Below, one piece after another: positions 16,290 through 24,000 of a stretch of 40,690 bases of DNA (positions within the stretch are counted from its first letter, which is position 1; every line of letters begins with the position of its first letter). This DNA is from JBOHCT01 sp050699055 (GTDB taxonomy: Bacteria; Actinomycetota; Actinomycetes; Streptosporangiales; JBOHCT01): assembly GCA_050699055.1 (NCBI GenBank), contig JBOHCT010000011.1, positions 1 through 40,690 on the forward strand. The letters are read 5' to 3'. The notes below the pieces were generated by a model that was not told where the DNA came from, searched no databases, and was given only the letters and a program-made list of their open reading frames with translations. The position numbers and the translations under genes are program-made.

Positions 16290-17864
16290 ATGGACGGCGG
16301 GGAAGCGCGTGACGCGCCCCTGGATGCGTATGCCTGGAACGCGGGCGAGGCACCGCTGCTCGAGGTCCAGGGCCTCGACTACGCCTACGGAGGAGAGTCG
16401 GGCGTCGCGGCGCTCGCCGACATCTCGTTCACGGTGCGCCCGCGCGAGTTCGTCTCGGTGGTCGGGCCGTCCGGGTGCGGAAAGTCCACACTGCTCGCGA
16501 TCGTCGCCGGTCTGCTCCGTGACCGGGAAGGCGAGGTGCTGTTTCGCGGCACGCCGGTGCAGGGGCCGCGGGAGGGGATCGGGGTCGTCTTTCAAGAGGA
16601 CGCGACCTTCCCGTGGCGGACCACGAAGCGCAATGTCGAGTTCGGCCTCGAGATGCAGGGCGTGAGGCGGGCCGAACGGTCCCGGCGCGCGACCGAGATG
16701 CTGGACATGGTTGGGCTCGGCGAGTTCGCCGACGCCTACCCGAGCCAGCTGTCCGGCGGGATGCGCCAACGGCTGGCGATCGCCCGCACCCTCGCCATCG
16801 AGCCCACCATGCTGCTCATGGACGAGCCCTTCGGTGCTCTCGACGAGCAGACCCGGCTGCTGCTGGGCGAGGAGCTCCTTCGGCTGCAGCGACAGCTCGC
16901 TCAGACGATCGTGTTCATCACGCACAGCATCCAGGAGTCGGTCCTGCTTTCTGATCGCATCATCCTCATGAGCAAACGTCCTGGCCGCATCAAGGACATC
17001 GTGTCCGTTGACCTCCCGGCGTCGCGCGGGCCAGAGCTCATGGGTACGCCGGAGTTCACCGCACTGGTCGGCCGGGTGTGGACCAGCGTCCGCGAGGAGT
17101 CCAGGGACGAGGCATCCGCCCAAGGCACAGACGACAGAGGAGGAAGTCGTGCGCAGTCGTTACCCGAAGGGGCTCGCGGTGTTCGCGGCCGCGGCCCTCT
17201 TGGCCGCCGGATGCGGTGTGCCGGGCGGTTCGTCATCGTCGACCTCGTCGAGGTCGGGTGCCGTGACCGTCAAGCTCGCGCTCCCGCACAAGGGTCTCTT
17301 GACCACGTCGTTGCCGTACGCGGTCGCCAAGGCACGTGGCTTCTTCAAGGACCAAGGCATCAACGTGCAGCCCGTCTACACCTCCGGTGGTGGGAGCACG
17401 GTGCAGACCACGATCGGCGGCAACACCGACATCGCCGTCGAGACCGGGCCGTCCGCGGTCTTCAGTGCCTACGAGCACGGAGCCAAGCTCAAGATTATCG
17501 GGGCGACGATGACCGGCCTGGACATCTTGTTCTTCGTGAAGGAGTCGAGTCCTTACCATTCGCTCAAGGACCTGTCAGGCAAGAAGGTCGGTTACAGCGA
17601 ACCCGGCTCGTCCAGCAACGTCGCGGTCGACCAGGTCAACGCGCGCCTGAAGAAGATGGGCCGCGCGCCGGCGAAGCCAGAGGCGGTCGGCAGTCCCCCA
17701 GACCAGCTCACCGCCGTGCAGACGGGACAGATAGCGGCCGGTTTCACCGCGGCGCCACTGTTCTTCGACAAGGTCGCGGCCGGCAAGCTGCGGATCGTCG
17801 CCGAGCCCAAGGACTTCCCCGCCTACTCCGACGTCGCCGTACGTGTGGCGTTCACCAGCGCTGA
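16290..17864 (+). CDS. ABC transporter ATP-binding protein (SsuB/TauB type) lacking its normal stop
   Basis: Start at ATG 16290 with GGAGGG 6 bp upstream (GTG 16254/ATG 16257 are in-frame alternatives). The ATPase is complete: Walker A GPSGCGKST, Q-loop VFQEDATFPWR, signature LSGGMRQR, Walker B LLMDEPFGALD and switch His in FITHS. It belongs to the SsuB/TauB/NMT1 importer group. The domain should end near 17140, where the second copy in this window ends, just before the next gene at 17149. No stop occurs there in this frame. The frame runs on to 17864, adding about 240 residues that are out-of-frame translation of the binding-protein gene and overlapping it by 716 bp. Stop loss, a small indel or a sequencing error would explain it. 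It energises import with the permeases at 18174 and 18965. Confidence 0.8.
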   Translation: MDGGEARDAPLDAYAWNAGEAPLLEVQGLDYAYGGESGVAALADISFTVRPREFVSVVGPSGCGKSTLLAIVAGLLRDREGEVLFRGTPVQGPREGIGVVFQEDATFPWRTTKRNVEFGLEMQGVRRAERSRRATEMLDMVGLGEFADAYPSQLSGGMRQRLAIARTLAIEPTMLLMDEPFGALDEQTRLLLGEELLRLQRQLAQTIVFITHSIQESVLLSDRIILMSKRPGRIKDIVSVDLPASRGPELMGTPEFTALVGRVWTSVREESRDEASAQGTDDRGGSRAQSLPEGARGVRGRGPLGRRMRCAGRFVIVDLVEVGCRDRQARAPAQGSLDHVVAVRGRQGTWLLQGPRHQRAARLHLRWWEHGADHDRRQHRHRRRDRAVRGLQCLRARSQAQDYRGDDDRPGHLVLREGVESLPFAQGPVRQEGRLQRTRLVQQRRGRPGQRAPEEDGPRAGEARGGRQSPRPAHRRADGTDSGRFHRGATVLRQGRGRQAADRRRAQGLPRLLRRRRTCGVHQR

Positions 17865-18174
17865 CTTCGCGCAGCAGCACGCCAAGGCGGTGCGTGGCTT
17901 CCTTGCGGCCTGGCACAAGGCGTGGAAGTGGAGCTTCGCGCACCAGAAGCAGGCCACGAAGATCTACAAGAAGGCGTTCGACCTCGACCAGGACCTCGCC
18001 TCGCTGCGGAAGTCGTTCGACTACTACACCCCGCGGATGGTGCGCCTCGCGCCGGTCCACGGGCTCGACCAGGCGGCCAAGGACGCGCTGCGGTTCAAGC
18101 TCATCGAGAAGCCGTTGAGCGACAAGGAGCTGTCCGAGATCCTGGACACGAGCTACGCGCCGAAGGGAGCGTAG
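17149..18174 (+). CDS. ABC transporter substrate-binding lipoprotein (SsuA/NMT1-like)
   Basis: 341 residues from GTG 17149, with AGAGGAGGA just upstream. The signal peptide ends in the lipobox LLAAGC, so the protein is exported and lipid-anchored. The mature part has the NMT1/THI5-like pattern: a first strand VKLALPHKGLLTTSLPYAVAKARGFFKDQGINV, then TTIGGNTDIAVETGPSAVFSAYEHG and the hinge segment VGYSEPGSSSNVAVDQVN. It binds the solute imported by the permeases encoded directly after it. Relatives take up alkanesulfonates, taurine, thiamine precursors and, in actinobacteria, phthalates; the ligand here is unknown. Its stop overlaps the next GTG by 1 bp. Confidence 0.88.
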   Translation: MRSRYPKGLAVFAAAALLAAGCGVPGGSSSSTSSRSGAVTVKLALPHKGLLTTSLPYAVAKARGFFKDQGINVQPVYTSGGGSTVQTTIGGNTDIAVETGPSAVFSAYEHGAKLKIIGATMTGLDILFFVKESSPYHSLKDLSGKKVGYSEPGSSSNVAVDQVNARLKKMGRAPAKPEAVGSPPDQLTAVQTGQIAAGFTAAPLFFDKVAAGKLRIVAEPKDFPAYSDVAVRVAFTSADFAQQHAKAVRGFLAAWHKAWKWSFAHQKQATKIYKKAFDLDQDLASLRKSFDYYTPRMVRLAPVHGLDQAAKDALRFKLIEKPLSDKELSEILDTSYAPKGA

Positions 18175-18968
18175 TGACCGCGGCGAGCGACGTCACGGGC
18201 CGTGCTGTCCGCCGGCGCGGACGCCCGCGGCTGCGCGGGGTGTGGGTCGCACGGCCGCTCGTCGTCGTGGCTTTTCTCGGGCTGGTGGAGGTCTGCGTCC
18301 GGGTCGGCCTGATCAACCCGCTGTTCGTGAGCGCCCCGTCGGCGGCGCTGGGAGAGGCGGTACGCGGGCTCGCCGGCGGCGCCCTGGTGCTTCCCTTGCT
18401 GGTGACGCTGTACGAGTCCGCCATCGCGTTCGCCGCCGCCGCGGTGGTCGGCCTGATCGTGGGCTACCTGCTGTGGCGCTCGGCGACGCTCACGCGCGCG
18501 TACGAGCCGCTCGTCGGAGCCCTGTTCGCCTCGCCGATCATCTTGCTCTACCCGATCTACCTGGTCCTCTTCGGACGCACCAGCGTCGCGATCAGCGCGC
18601 AGGCCGCCACGCTCGGCGTGCTGCCCGTGATCCTCTACACCCGTCAGGGGCTCGCTGGGGTACCGGACCCGTTGATCAAGACCGCGATCGTGCACCGGCT
18701 CTCGCGCAGCCGTGCGCTGCGCTATGTGCTGATCCCCGCCGCCGCGCCGACGATCTTCACTGGCCTGCGCCTCGCGGTCACCTACGTCCTCATCAGCGTG
18801 GTCGCCATGGAGTACCTCGCGCAGATCGGCGGTCTCGGGAAGGTCATCAACCAGTCCTACCTGCGTTTCGACATGGTGCGGGTGTACGCCGCGATGGCCG
18901 TCGTCATCGTGGTCACGGCGCTGCTGATGGCTGTGACGACGTGGATCGAGCGGGCGGTGACACGGTGA
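18174..18968 (+). CDS. ABC transporter permease (SsuC/TauC type)
   Basis: 264 residues from GTG 18174 (TAGTG overlap with the binding protein). About six hydrophobic helices are seen, beginning with PLVVVAFLGLVEVCVRVGL. The EAA-type coupling loop is LIKTAIVHRLSRSRALRYVLIPAAAPTIFTGLRLA. The stop overlaps the next start as GTGA. It belongs to the BPD-transport-1 family that forms the membrane channel of sulfonate/nitrate/NMT1-type importers. A second, different permease follows, so the channel is probably a heterodimer. Confidence 0.88.
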   Translation: MTAASDVTGRAVRRRGRPRLRGVWVARPLVVVAFLGLVEVCVRVGLINPLFVSAPSAALGEAVRGLAGGALVLPLLVTLYESAIAFAAAAVVGLIVGYLLWRSATLTRAYEPLVGALFASPIILLYPIYLVLFGRTSVAISAQAATLGVLPVILYTRQGLAGVPDPLIKTAIVHRLSRSRALRYVLIPAAAPTIFTGLRLAVTYVLISVVAMEYLAQIGGLGKVINQSYLRFDMVRVYAAMAVVIVVTALLMAVTTWIERAVTR

Positions 18969-19852
18969 GCGACGCACGCGAGCCCGCGGTGAGCGGGCGG
19001 AGAAGCGAGCGAAGGGGCTCTGCGAGCGACGCACGCGAGCCCGCGGTGAGCGGGCGGAGAAGCGAGCGAAGGGGCTCTGCGAGGGGGCGTGCGACGGTCA
19101 TCCAGCTCGGCACCGCCGCCGTCGCGCTCGGCGCGTGGGAGGCCATCGGGCGCTCCGCGGTGGTGCCGAACAACGTGCTGCCGCCGATGAGCGCGGTGGT
19201 CTGGAGCCTCGTGCGGCTGCTGGGGTCGCCGACCATCTGGTTCGACTTCGAGGTCACCGCGTGGGAGATCGGTCTCGGACTGCTGGTCGGCATGGGCGCC
19301 GGCCTCGTGCTCGGGGTCGTCGTCGGGGTGCGCGACGCGGCGTGGCGCACGGTCGAGCCGCTGCTGTACTACCTGGGCGCGCTGCCGAAGATCATCCTGT
19401 TGCCCGTCCTGGTGCTCTTTCTCGGGGCGGGGGTGTTCTCCAAGGTCGGGATGGCCGCTCTCTCCGCGGTGTTCCCGGTCATCGTCACCACCGCGGTCGG
19501 TGTGCGCGAGGTGCGGGAGATCCACGTGCGCGCGGCCCGCACTCTGGGTGCGGGTTTCCCTCAGATCGTGCTCAAGGTGTTCCTGCCCGCGACGATCGGT
19601 CCGGTACTCGCCGGTGTGCGCCTCGGCCTCGGCGTAGCCGTGGTCGGCGCGTTGCTCGCCGAGACGTCGGTCGCCTCCGCGGGGATCGGTTTCCGCGCCA
19701 TGTCCTACTACGCGACGCTCCAGATCCAGGACATGTACGCGCTGTTGTTGGTCGTGTTCCTCGCCGCGGTGGCCCTGAACGCGCTGTTGGGTTCGCTGCT
19801 GCGGCAGGTGACCCGCCATGCCCAGGCCGCGCCGACGGAGGTGGTGTTCTGA
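18965..19852 (+). CDS. ABC transporter permease (SsuC/TauC type) with duplicated N-terminal tail
   Basis: 295 residues from GTG 18965 (GTGA overlap). After a hydrophilic N-terminus come the usual helices and the coupling loop VREIHVRAARTLGAGFPQIVLKVFLPATIGPVLAG. The first 40 residues are unusual: the 19-residue unit SDAREPAVSGRRSERRGSA occurs twice in tandem, encoded by two identical 57-bp DNA units (18967-19080). The unit is Arg-rich and unlike any normal permease N-terminus. In-frame GTG codons inside each unit could also serve as starts. Partner of the preceding permease. The stop overlaps the Rieske start (TGATG). Confidence 0.85.
   Translation: MSDAREPAVSGRRSERRGSASDAREPAVSGRRSERRGSARGRATVIQLGTAAVALGAWEAIGRSAVVPNNVLPPMSAVVWSLVRLLGSPTIWFDFEVTAWEIGLGLLVGMGAGLVLGVVVGVRDAAWRTVEPLLYYLGALPKIILLPVLVLFLGAGVFSKVGMAALSAVFPVIVTTAVGVREVREIHVRAARTLGAGFPQIVLKVFLPATIGPVLAGVRLGLGVAVVGALLAETSVASAGIGFRAMSYYATLQIQDMYALLLVVFLAAVALNALLGSLLRQVTRHAQAAPTEVVF
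18967..19083 (+). repeat. Perfect 57-bp tandem duplication with internal hairpin
   Basis: Copies 18967-19023 and 19024-19080 are identical, with a 3-bp start of a third. Each unit holds the hairpin GCCCGC-GGTGA-GCGGGC and an outer pair GAGCCC...GGGCTC, so it looks like a REP/intergenic repeat element rather than coding sequence. Its length (19 codons) keeps the permease frame open. It sits exactly at the junction of two coupled permease genes. Confidence 0.9.
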
Positions 19853-20217
19853 TGTCCGAGGTGTTCGTCGCCCCGCGCACGGCCCTCGCGGACGGGACGA
19901 GGTTCCTCGTCGAGGTCGACGGCGTCGAGATCGGCGTGCTCGAGCACGCCGGCGAGCTGTTCGCCTACGAGAACCGCTGTGCCCATCAGGGCGGGCCGGT
20001 CTGCGAGGGCATCGTGCTCGGCCAGGTCGAACAGGTAGTCGACGGGGCGGGGCGGGACCGGGGCGCGCGCTTCGCCGCGGACAGGCCGCATCTGATCTGC
20101 CCGTGGCACGGTTGGGAGTTCGAGCTTCGGAGCGGGGATTCGGTCGCCTACCCGGACCTGCGACTACGACGGGTTCCGGTCGTCGAGCGCGACGGCGGGG
20201 TCTACGTTGCCGTCTGA
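19852..20217 (+). CDS. Rieske [2Fe-2S] protein
   Basis: 121 residues. The two Rieske boxes are C43-x-H45 in NRCAHQGGPVCEG and C83-P-W-H86 in LICPWHGWEF, giving the His2-Cys2 ligand set. The spacer between boxes is 37 residues, longer than the roughly 17 of common Rieske ferredoxins, with an insert (VEQVVDGAGRDRGARFAADRPH). A small stand-alone protein of this kind normally passes electrons to an oxygenase, but no terminal oxygenase is nearby. It is coupled by TGATG to the permease gene before it and overlaps the small gene after it by 11 bp. Co-translation with the amidohydrolase suggests a joint role that I cannot name. Confidence 0.88.
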   Translation: MSEVFVAPRTALADGTRFLVEVDGVEIGVLEHAGELFAYENRCAHQGGPVCEGIVLGQVEQVVDGAGRDRGARFAADRPHLICPWHGWEFELRSGDSVAYPDLRLRRVPVVERDGGVYVAV

Positions 20218-20539
20218 GCCGACCCTCGACGCGTGGGTGCGCGCGGCGGCTGCCGGGTTGGACGAGGCGGCCGTCGACCCCCGGGCGTGTGCGGAGCTCG
20301 ACGGGCGGCTGCTGCAGGCGCTGCTCGGCGCGGCGACGCGGGCCTTCGCCGCGCGGCGCGAGGCGGGGGAGGACCTCGAGGCGTTCACCGCGGATGGGCC
20401 GGCGCTGCCGCCCACTCCCACGGACGTGGTGGTGACGGTGAGCGCGATGCTCGACAGCGCCAGCATCGAGCTGATCGAGGTCGGACTGTGGCAGGCGTGG
20501 GGCTCCACGACCGCGACGAGAAGGGAGCGCGATGGCTAG
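20207..20539 (+). CDS. Small helical protein of unknown function
   Basis: 110 residues from TTG 20207, which overlaps the Rieske 3' end by 11 bp; a GGCGGGG lies upstream. The stop overlaps the amidohydrolase start by 8 bp. I do not recognise the family. It is soluble and mostly alpha-helical by composition, with Ala-rich amphipathic stretches (LDGRLLQALLGAATRAFAARREAG) and a central Pro-rich break (LPPTPTDV). A conserved-looking end follows (VTVSAMLDSASIELIEVGLWQAWGS). The last stretch resembles the way small accessory subunits end on a hydrophobic helix. It is probably a subunit or chaperone for the Rieske protein or the amidohydrolase; this is inference from gene order alone. Confidence 0.65.
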   Translation: MPSEPTLDAWVRAAAAGLDEAAVDPRACAELDGRLLQALLGAATRAFAARREAGEDLEAFTADGPALPPTPTDVVVTVSAMLDSASIELIEVGLWQAWGSTTATRRERDG

Positions 20540-21812
20540 CGACGACCGTGTGGTCCGTGAGGTGCGCGTCGGCGAGCGCCACGACACCCGCGAGCTGCTG
20601 CGCAACGCGCGCCGCCAGGCACGCGAGCGCGGCCTTGACGACCTGCTGATCGTCGACGTCGATGCCCATCATTACGAGACCGAGTCCTGGGCGGAGATCG
20701 GCCAATACATCGAGGACCCTGTCATCCGGCGGCAGAACGACGCGGGTGGGGTGATGGCGCTGACCGGCCAGTCGGCCGCGCTGCTCCCCTCCCAGATCGG
20801 CAACCAGGACGTCTCCGGGCGCGTCACCCGCTACCGGCTGCGGAAGCTGGAGGAATGGCGCGACGACGGCGAGCAGCGCGACAGCGTGCTGGTCCGCCGG
20901 GCGATGGACATGCTGGGCATCGACTACCAGATCCTGTTCCCGACCCCGATGCTCAACCTCGGGCTCCATCCCGTACCGGAGATCGAGGTCGCCGTCGCTC
21001 GCGCCTATGCCCGCTGGATGGGAGAACGCGTCCTCGCCCACGAGCCGCGCATCAAGACGATGCTCTACCTTCCGTTCAGCGACCCGGAGGCCTCGCTGCG
21101 CATCGTCGAGGACTTCGCCGACACGCCAGGCGTCGTGGGCTTCATGGTGACCTCGGCCCGCTACCGGCCGGTGCACCACAACGACTACGTCCCCCTGTAC
21201 CGCGCGATCCAGGAACGCGGGATGCCGCTCGGCTTCCACGCCGGGTACACGTGGCAGGGCGACCGCTCGATGGAGTCGCTGAACCGCTTCATCTCGGTGC
21301 ACGCGCTCGGCTTCACGACGCACAACATGGTGCACATGACCAACTGGCTCATCAACGGCATGCCCGAGCGCTTCCCCGGCCTCGACGTCATCTGGATCGA
21401 GAGCGGCCTCGCGTGGCTTCCGTTCCTCATGCAGCGCCTGGACCACGAGTACGCGATGCGCACCTCGGAGGCGCCGCTGCTGCGACGCCCGCCCAGCCAC
21501 TACATGCGGGAGATGTACTACACGTCGCAACCGCTCGAGCGTTCGAACCTCGAGGCGCTGGAGCTCACGTTCCGCATGATCGACGCCGAGCACCGGCTGA
21601 TGTACTCATCGGACTACCCGCACTGGGACTTCGACGTCCCGAGCCGCATCTACGACCTACCTTTCCTCGACGATCACGCCAGACACAACATTCTCGGCGA
21701 GACCGCGCGGCGCCTGTTCGGCCTGCCGGCGGTGCCGGTCGGTGGGCCGGCCGGCGGGCCGCACGGCACCGCGGAACACGAGCCCGACACGACAGAGGTG
21801 GAGCCCCGATGA
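20532..21812 (+). CDS. Amidohydrolase-2 family metal enzyme (ACMSD/decarboxylase-like)
   Basis: 426 residues, TIM-barrel amidohydrolase of the COG2159 group, which holds 2-amino-3-carboxymuconate semialdehyde decarboxylase, resorcylate and 5-carboxyvanillate decarboxylases, and hydratases. Metal-site features: DVDAHHYE near residue 38 (the usual D-x-H-x-H replaced by DAHH), His in PLGFHAGYTW, His in ISVHALGF and Asp in LMYSSDYPHWDFD. The last is the standard C-terminal motif of the family. An N-terminal extension of about 35 residues (ERHDTRELLRNARRQARERGL) precedes the barrel. It overlaps the small gene upstream and the MetE-like gene downstream (ATGA). The reaction, whether decarboxylation, hydration or C-C hydrolysis, is undetermined. 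Confidence 0.85.
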   Translation: MASDDRVVREVRVGERHDTRELLRNARRQARERGLDDLLIVDVDAHHYETESWAEIGQYIEDPVIRRQNDAGGVMALTGQSAALLPSQIGNQDVSGRVTRYRLRKLEEWRDDGEQRDSVLVRRAMDMLGIDYQILFPTPMLNLGLHPVPEIEVAVARAYARWMGERVLAHEPRIKTMLYLPFSDPEASLRIVEDFADTPGVVGFMVTSARYRPVHHNDYVPLYRAIQERGMPLGFHAGYTWQGDRSMESLNRFISVHALGFTTHNMVHMTNWLINGMPERFPGLDVIWIESGLAWLPFLMQRLDHEYAMRTSEAPLLRRPPSHYMREMYYTSQPLERSNLEALELTFRMIDAEHRLMYSSDYPHWDFDVPSRIYDLPFLDDHARHNILGETARRLFGLPAVPVGGPAGGPHGTAEHEPDTTEVEPR

Positions 21813-22843
21813 GATCTCCCTCCGACGGCCGTCCGCGTGGGGCGCATCTAGTGGGCAGCATCCCCTTGACGGACGCCACCGAGGTCTTCGAGACGGTGAG
21901 CACGGTGCTCGGGCGGCATGTTCGTTCGGTACCTGACGGGGAGACGGGCGAGCGTCTCGTCTGGAACAGCTGGACGCGCCACTCCTACTACGAGACGCCG
22001 GGGCTCGAGGTCGTCCCCCCGCCCGAGGGCCACTACACCCCCTGGGACCAGGTACGTCTGACCATCGACCCGGATGAGCTGGTGCTGCGCCGCCTCGGGT
22101 TCGCGGACGCGGCGCTGGAGTCGTACGCGCGGTTCGCCCGCCTCAAGGGAGAAGGCGTGATACCCGAGCATGTTCGCTTCCAGGTCTGCCTGCCCACGCC
22201 CATCGCGCCGATGATCACCCTGGTCGAGGAGGGTTCCCGGGCCGGCGTCGAGCCGGCGCAGACGCGACAGCTGTTCAGCGAGGTAGAGGAGATCGTCGCG
22301 GCGATTCCGCACGACCAGCTCGCCATCCAGTGGGACGTCTGCCTGGACGTCGGGATATGGGAAGGCGCGTACACGCCGTGGTTCGACGAGCCGAGGGAAG
22401 GGGTCGTCGACCGCCTGGTGCGGCTCAGCGAGATCGTGCCCACCGGCGTCGAGATGGGTTTCCATCTGTGCTATGGCGACTTCGGGCATAAGCACTTCAA
22501 GGAGCCGGCGGACGCGGGCACGCTGGTCGAGATGAGCAACGCGATCAGCAGCGCCGTCGGGCGGCCGGTCACGTGGATCCACGTGCCGGTCCCGCGCGGA
22601 CGTGTCGACGACGCGTATTTCGCGCCTTTCGAGCGGCTTCGGCTCCAGCCTGCTACGCGTTACTACCTGGGGCTGCTGCACTACACCGACGGGGTCGAGG
22701 GGGCCACCCGCCGGCTGCGGGCCGCCCGGACGTGGCTCAGCGGGTTCGGCGTGGCGACGGAATGTGGATTTGGGCGACGTGACCCTGGCACTATCGAGCG
22801 GCTGCTGCGGCTGCACGCCGAGGTGGCTGATCCGGTGGCCTGA
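21809..22843 (+). CDS. MetE-like (cobalamin-independent methionine synthase C-terminal-like) protein
   Basis: 344 residues from ATG 21809 (ATGA overlap). The N-terminal HLVGSIPLTDATEVFETVS and RSVPDGETGER follow the UROD/MetE-like barrel pattern. Zinc-ligand candidates are H219 and C221 in GFHLCYGD and C319 in ATECGFGRR, matching His-x-Cys and the late Cys of MetE. The glutamate ligand of the classic site is not obvious, since that strand reads WIHVPVPRGRVDDAYF. It lacks the N-terminal half of true MetE, so it is not a stand-alone methionine synthase. Such short homologues move methyl or alkyl groups between thiols or are uncharacterised. It closes the transporter/Rieske/amidohydrolase operon and has a distant cousin at 29944. 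Confidence 0.75.
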   Translation: MRSPSDGRPRGAHLVGSIPLTDATEVFETVSTVLGRHVRSVPDGETGERLVWNSWTRHSYYETPGLEVVPPPEGHYTPWDQVRLTIDPDELVLRRLGFADAALESYARFARLKGEGVIPEHVRFQVCLPTPIAPMITLVEEGSRAGVEPAQTRQLFSEVEEIVAAIPHDQLAIQWDVCLDVGIWEGAYTPWFDEPREGVVDRLVRLSEIVPTGVEMGFHLCYGDFGHKHFKEPADAGTLVEMSNAISSAVGRPVTWIHVPVPRGRVDDAYFAPFERLRLQPATRYYLGLLHYTDGVEGATRRLRAARTWLSGFGVATECGFGRRDPGTIERLLRLHAEVADPVA

Positions 22844-22904
22844 CCGATGCCGGCCGGGCATGGGCGAGACGACGCGAACCAGAGGAAGGATCGGTGGTGA
22901 TGGC

Positions 22905-23966
22905 ATGCGAGACCGGCCTGTCGAGCCCGTCTCGCGTCGCGCGTTTCTTCGTACGACGTGTGGCGCGGCGGGAGGGGTGGCCCTGCTGGGGCTCAGTGGG
23001 TGCGGAGGTGGCTCGTCCGGAGGCGGTGGCGCCTACAAGGGCCAACTCGCCGTCAGCCACCTGAGTTCGAACATCGTCGGCGCACCTTTCTACATCGCCG
23101 TGGACAAGGGCTTCTTCGCCGACGAGAAGGTGCAGATCGAGTTGGTCGAGACCAAAGGCGGGTCAGCGCCGGTCAGGGCTATCGTGCAGTCGACAAACCT
23201 GGGTGCTCCGTCCACGCCGGCGGCCTTGACTGGCGCCGGAAAGGGCCTCAGCGACCTGCGCATCGTATCCGGCCTCTTCAACACCCCGGCACACGTCATC
23301 TACATCGCGCCCAAGGACAGGAAGGTATCCCAGGACAATCTCCGCGGGAAGAAGATCGGTACCAGCTCGCCCGACTCGCTGACCACGTATTTCGCCCACG
23401 TCATCGCGAAGGAGCTGGGCCTTACCATCGGCGGAAAGGGCGAGGACGCCGACATCGAGGACGTCTTCGTCGGTGACACCGCGGGCGCCTGGACCGCGGC
23501 CAAGCAGGGCCTCGTCGATGTGGCCTGGTCGGCGCCGCCGTTCGCGACGAAGCTGCTGGAGAAGGGCGAGGCGAAGGTGGTCCTCGACGCCGAGCACTTC
23601 AAGCCGTCCTTCGTCACCATCTGCATGGCGACGACGCAGTCCTTTATCGACAGCAACGGGCACGCCGTCGAAGGGACGCTCAAGGGGCTCGCCAAAGCGA
23701 TCGAGCTCATGGATAAGGACCCCAAGCAGGCCGCGGCGTCCTGGGCCAAGAAGATCAAGATCTCGCCGTCGGTCGCGGAAGCGGCGGTCAAGGAGTACGC
23801 CTGGAGCTTCGGGCTGGGCATTGATCGTGCTGGGCTCGGGCAAGCGCTCAAAGCGGCGGTACAGCAGCGTCAGATCGACCCCGACGAGAAGCCAGACATC
23901 GACAGTCTGATCGTGGACAGGTTCATCCCCGCGGATTCCCGGGTCCGAGGGCACCATCCGTCATGA
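22905..23966 (+). CDS. ABC transporter substrate-binding lipoprotein (NMT1-like), Tat type
   Basis: 353 residues from ATG 22905; an AGGAAGGA lies 14 bp upstream. The signal has a twin-arginine motif (VSRRAFLRT) followed by a lipobox (LLGLSGC), so it is likely folded before export and lipid-anchored. The mature NMT1-type domain has GAPFYIAVDKGFFADEKVQIELV, RGKKIGTSSPDSLTTYFAHV and AWTAAKQGLVDVAWSAPPFATKLL. It is strongly similar to the binding protein at 26324 and less so to that at 17149. No ATPase or permease directly follows; the next genes are hydrolases. It may share the importer encoded at 27385-29896. Confidence 0.87.
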   Translation: MRDRPVEPVSRRAFLRTTCGAAGGVALLGLSGCGGGSSGGGGAYKGQLAVSHLSSNIVGAPFYIAVDKGFFADEKVQIELVETKGGSAPVRAIVQSTNLGAPSTPAALTGAGKGLSDLRIVSGLFNTPAHVIYIAPKDRKVSQDNLRGKKIGTSSPDSLTTYFAHVIAKELGLTIGGKGEDADIEDVFVGDTAGAWTAAKQGLVDVAWSAPPFATKLLEKGEAKVVLDAEHFKPSFVTICMATTQSFIDSNGHAVEGTLKGLAKAIELMDKDPKQAAASWAKKIKISPSVAEAAVKEYAWSFGLGIDRAGLGQALKAAVQQRQIDPDEKPDIDSLIVDRFIPADSRVRGHHPS

Positions 23967-24000
23967 CCGCTGGCGTCGAGTAGCGAGGTGAGGCGGGAGC

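Noticed and set aside
13002..16353. Long minus-strand open frames (549 and 609 residues)
   Set aside because: Shadows of the aldehyde dehydrogenase and ThDP genes; no conserved features.
18857..20605. 582-residue minus-strand open frame
   Set aside because: Opposite permease, Rieske and small genes with clear family motifs; composition is Arg/Pro-rich nonsense.
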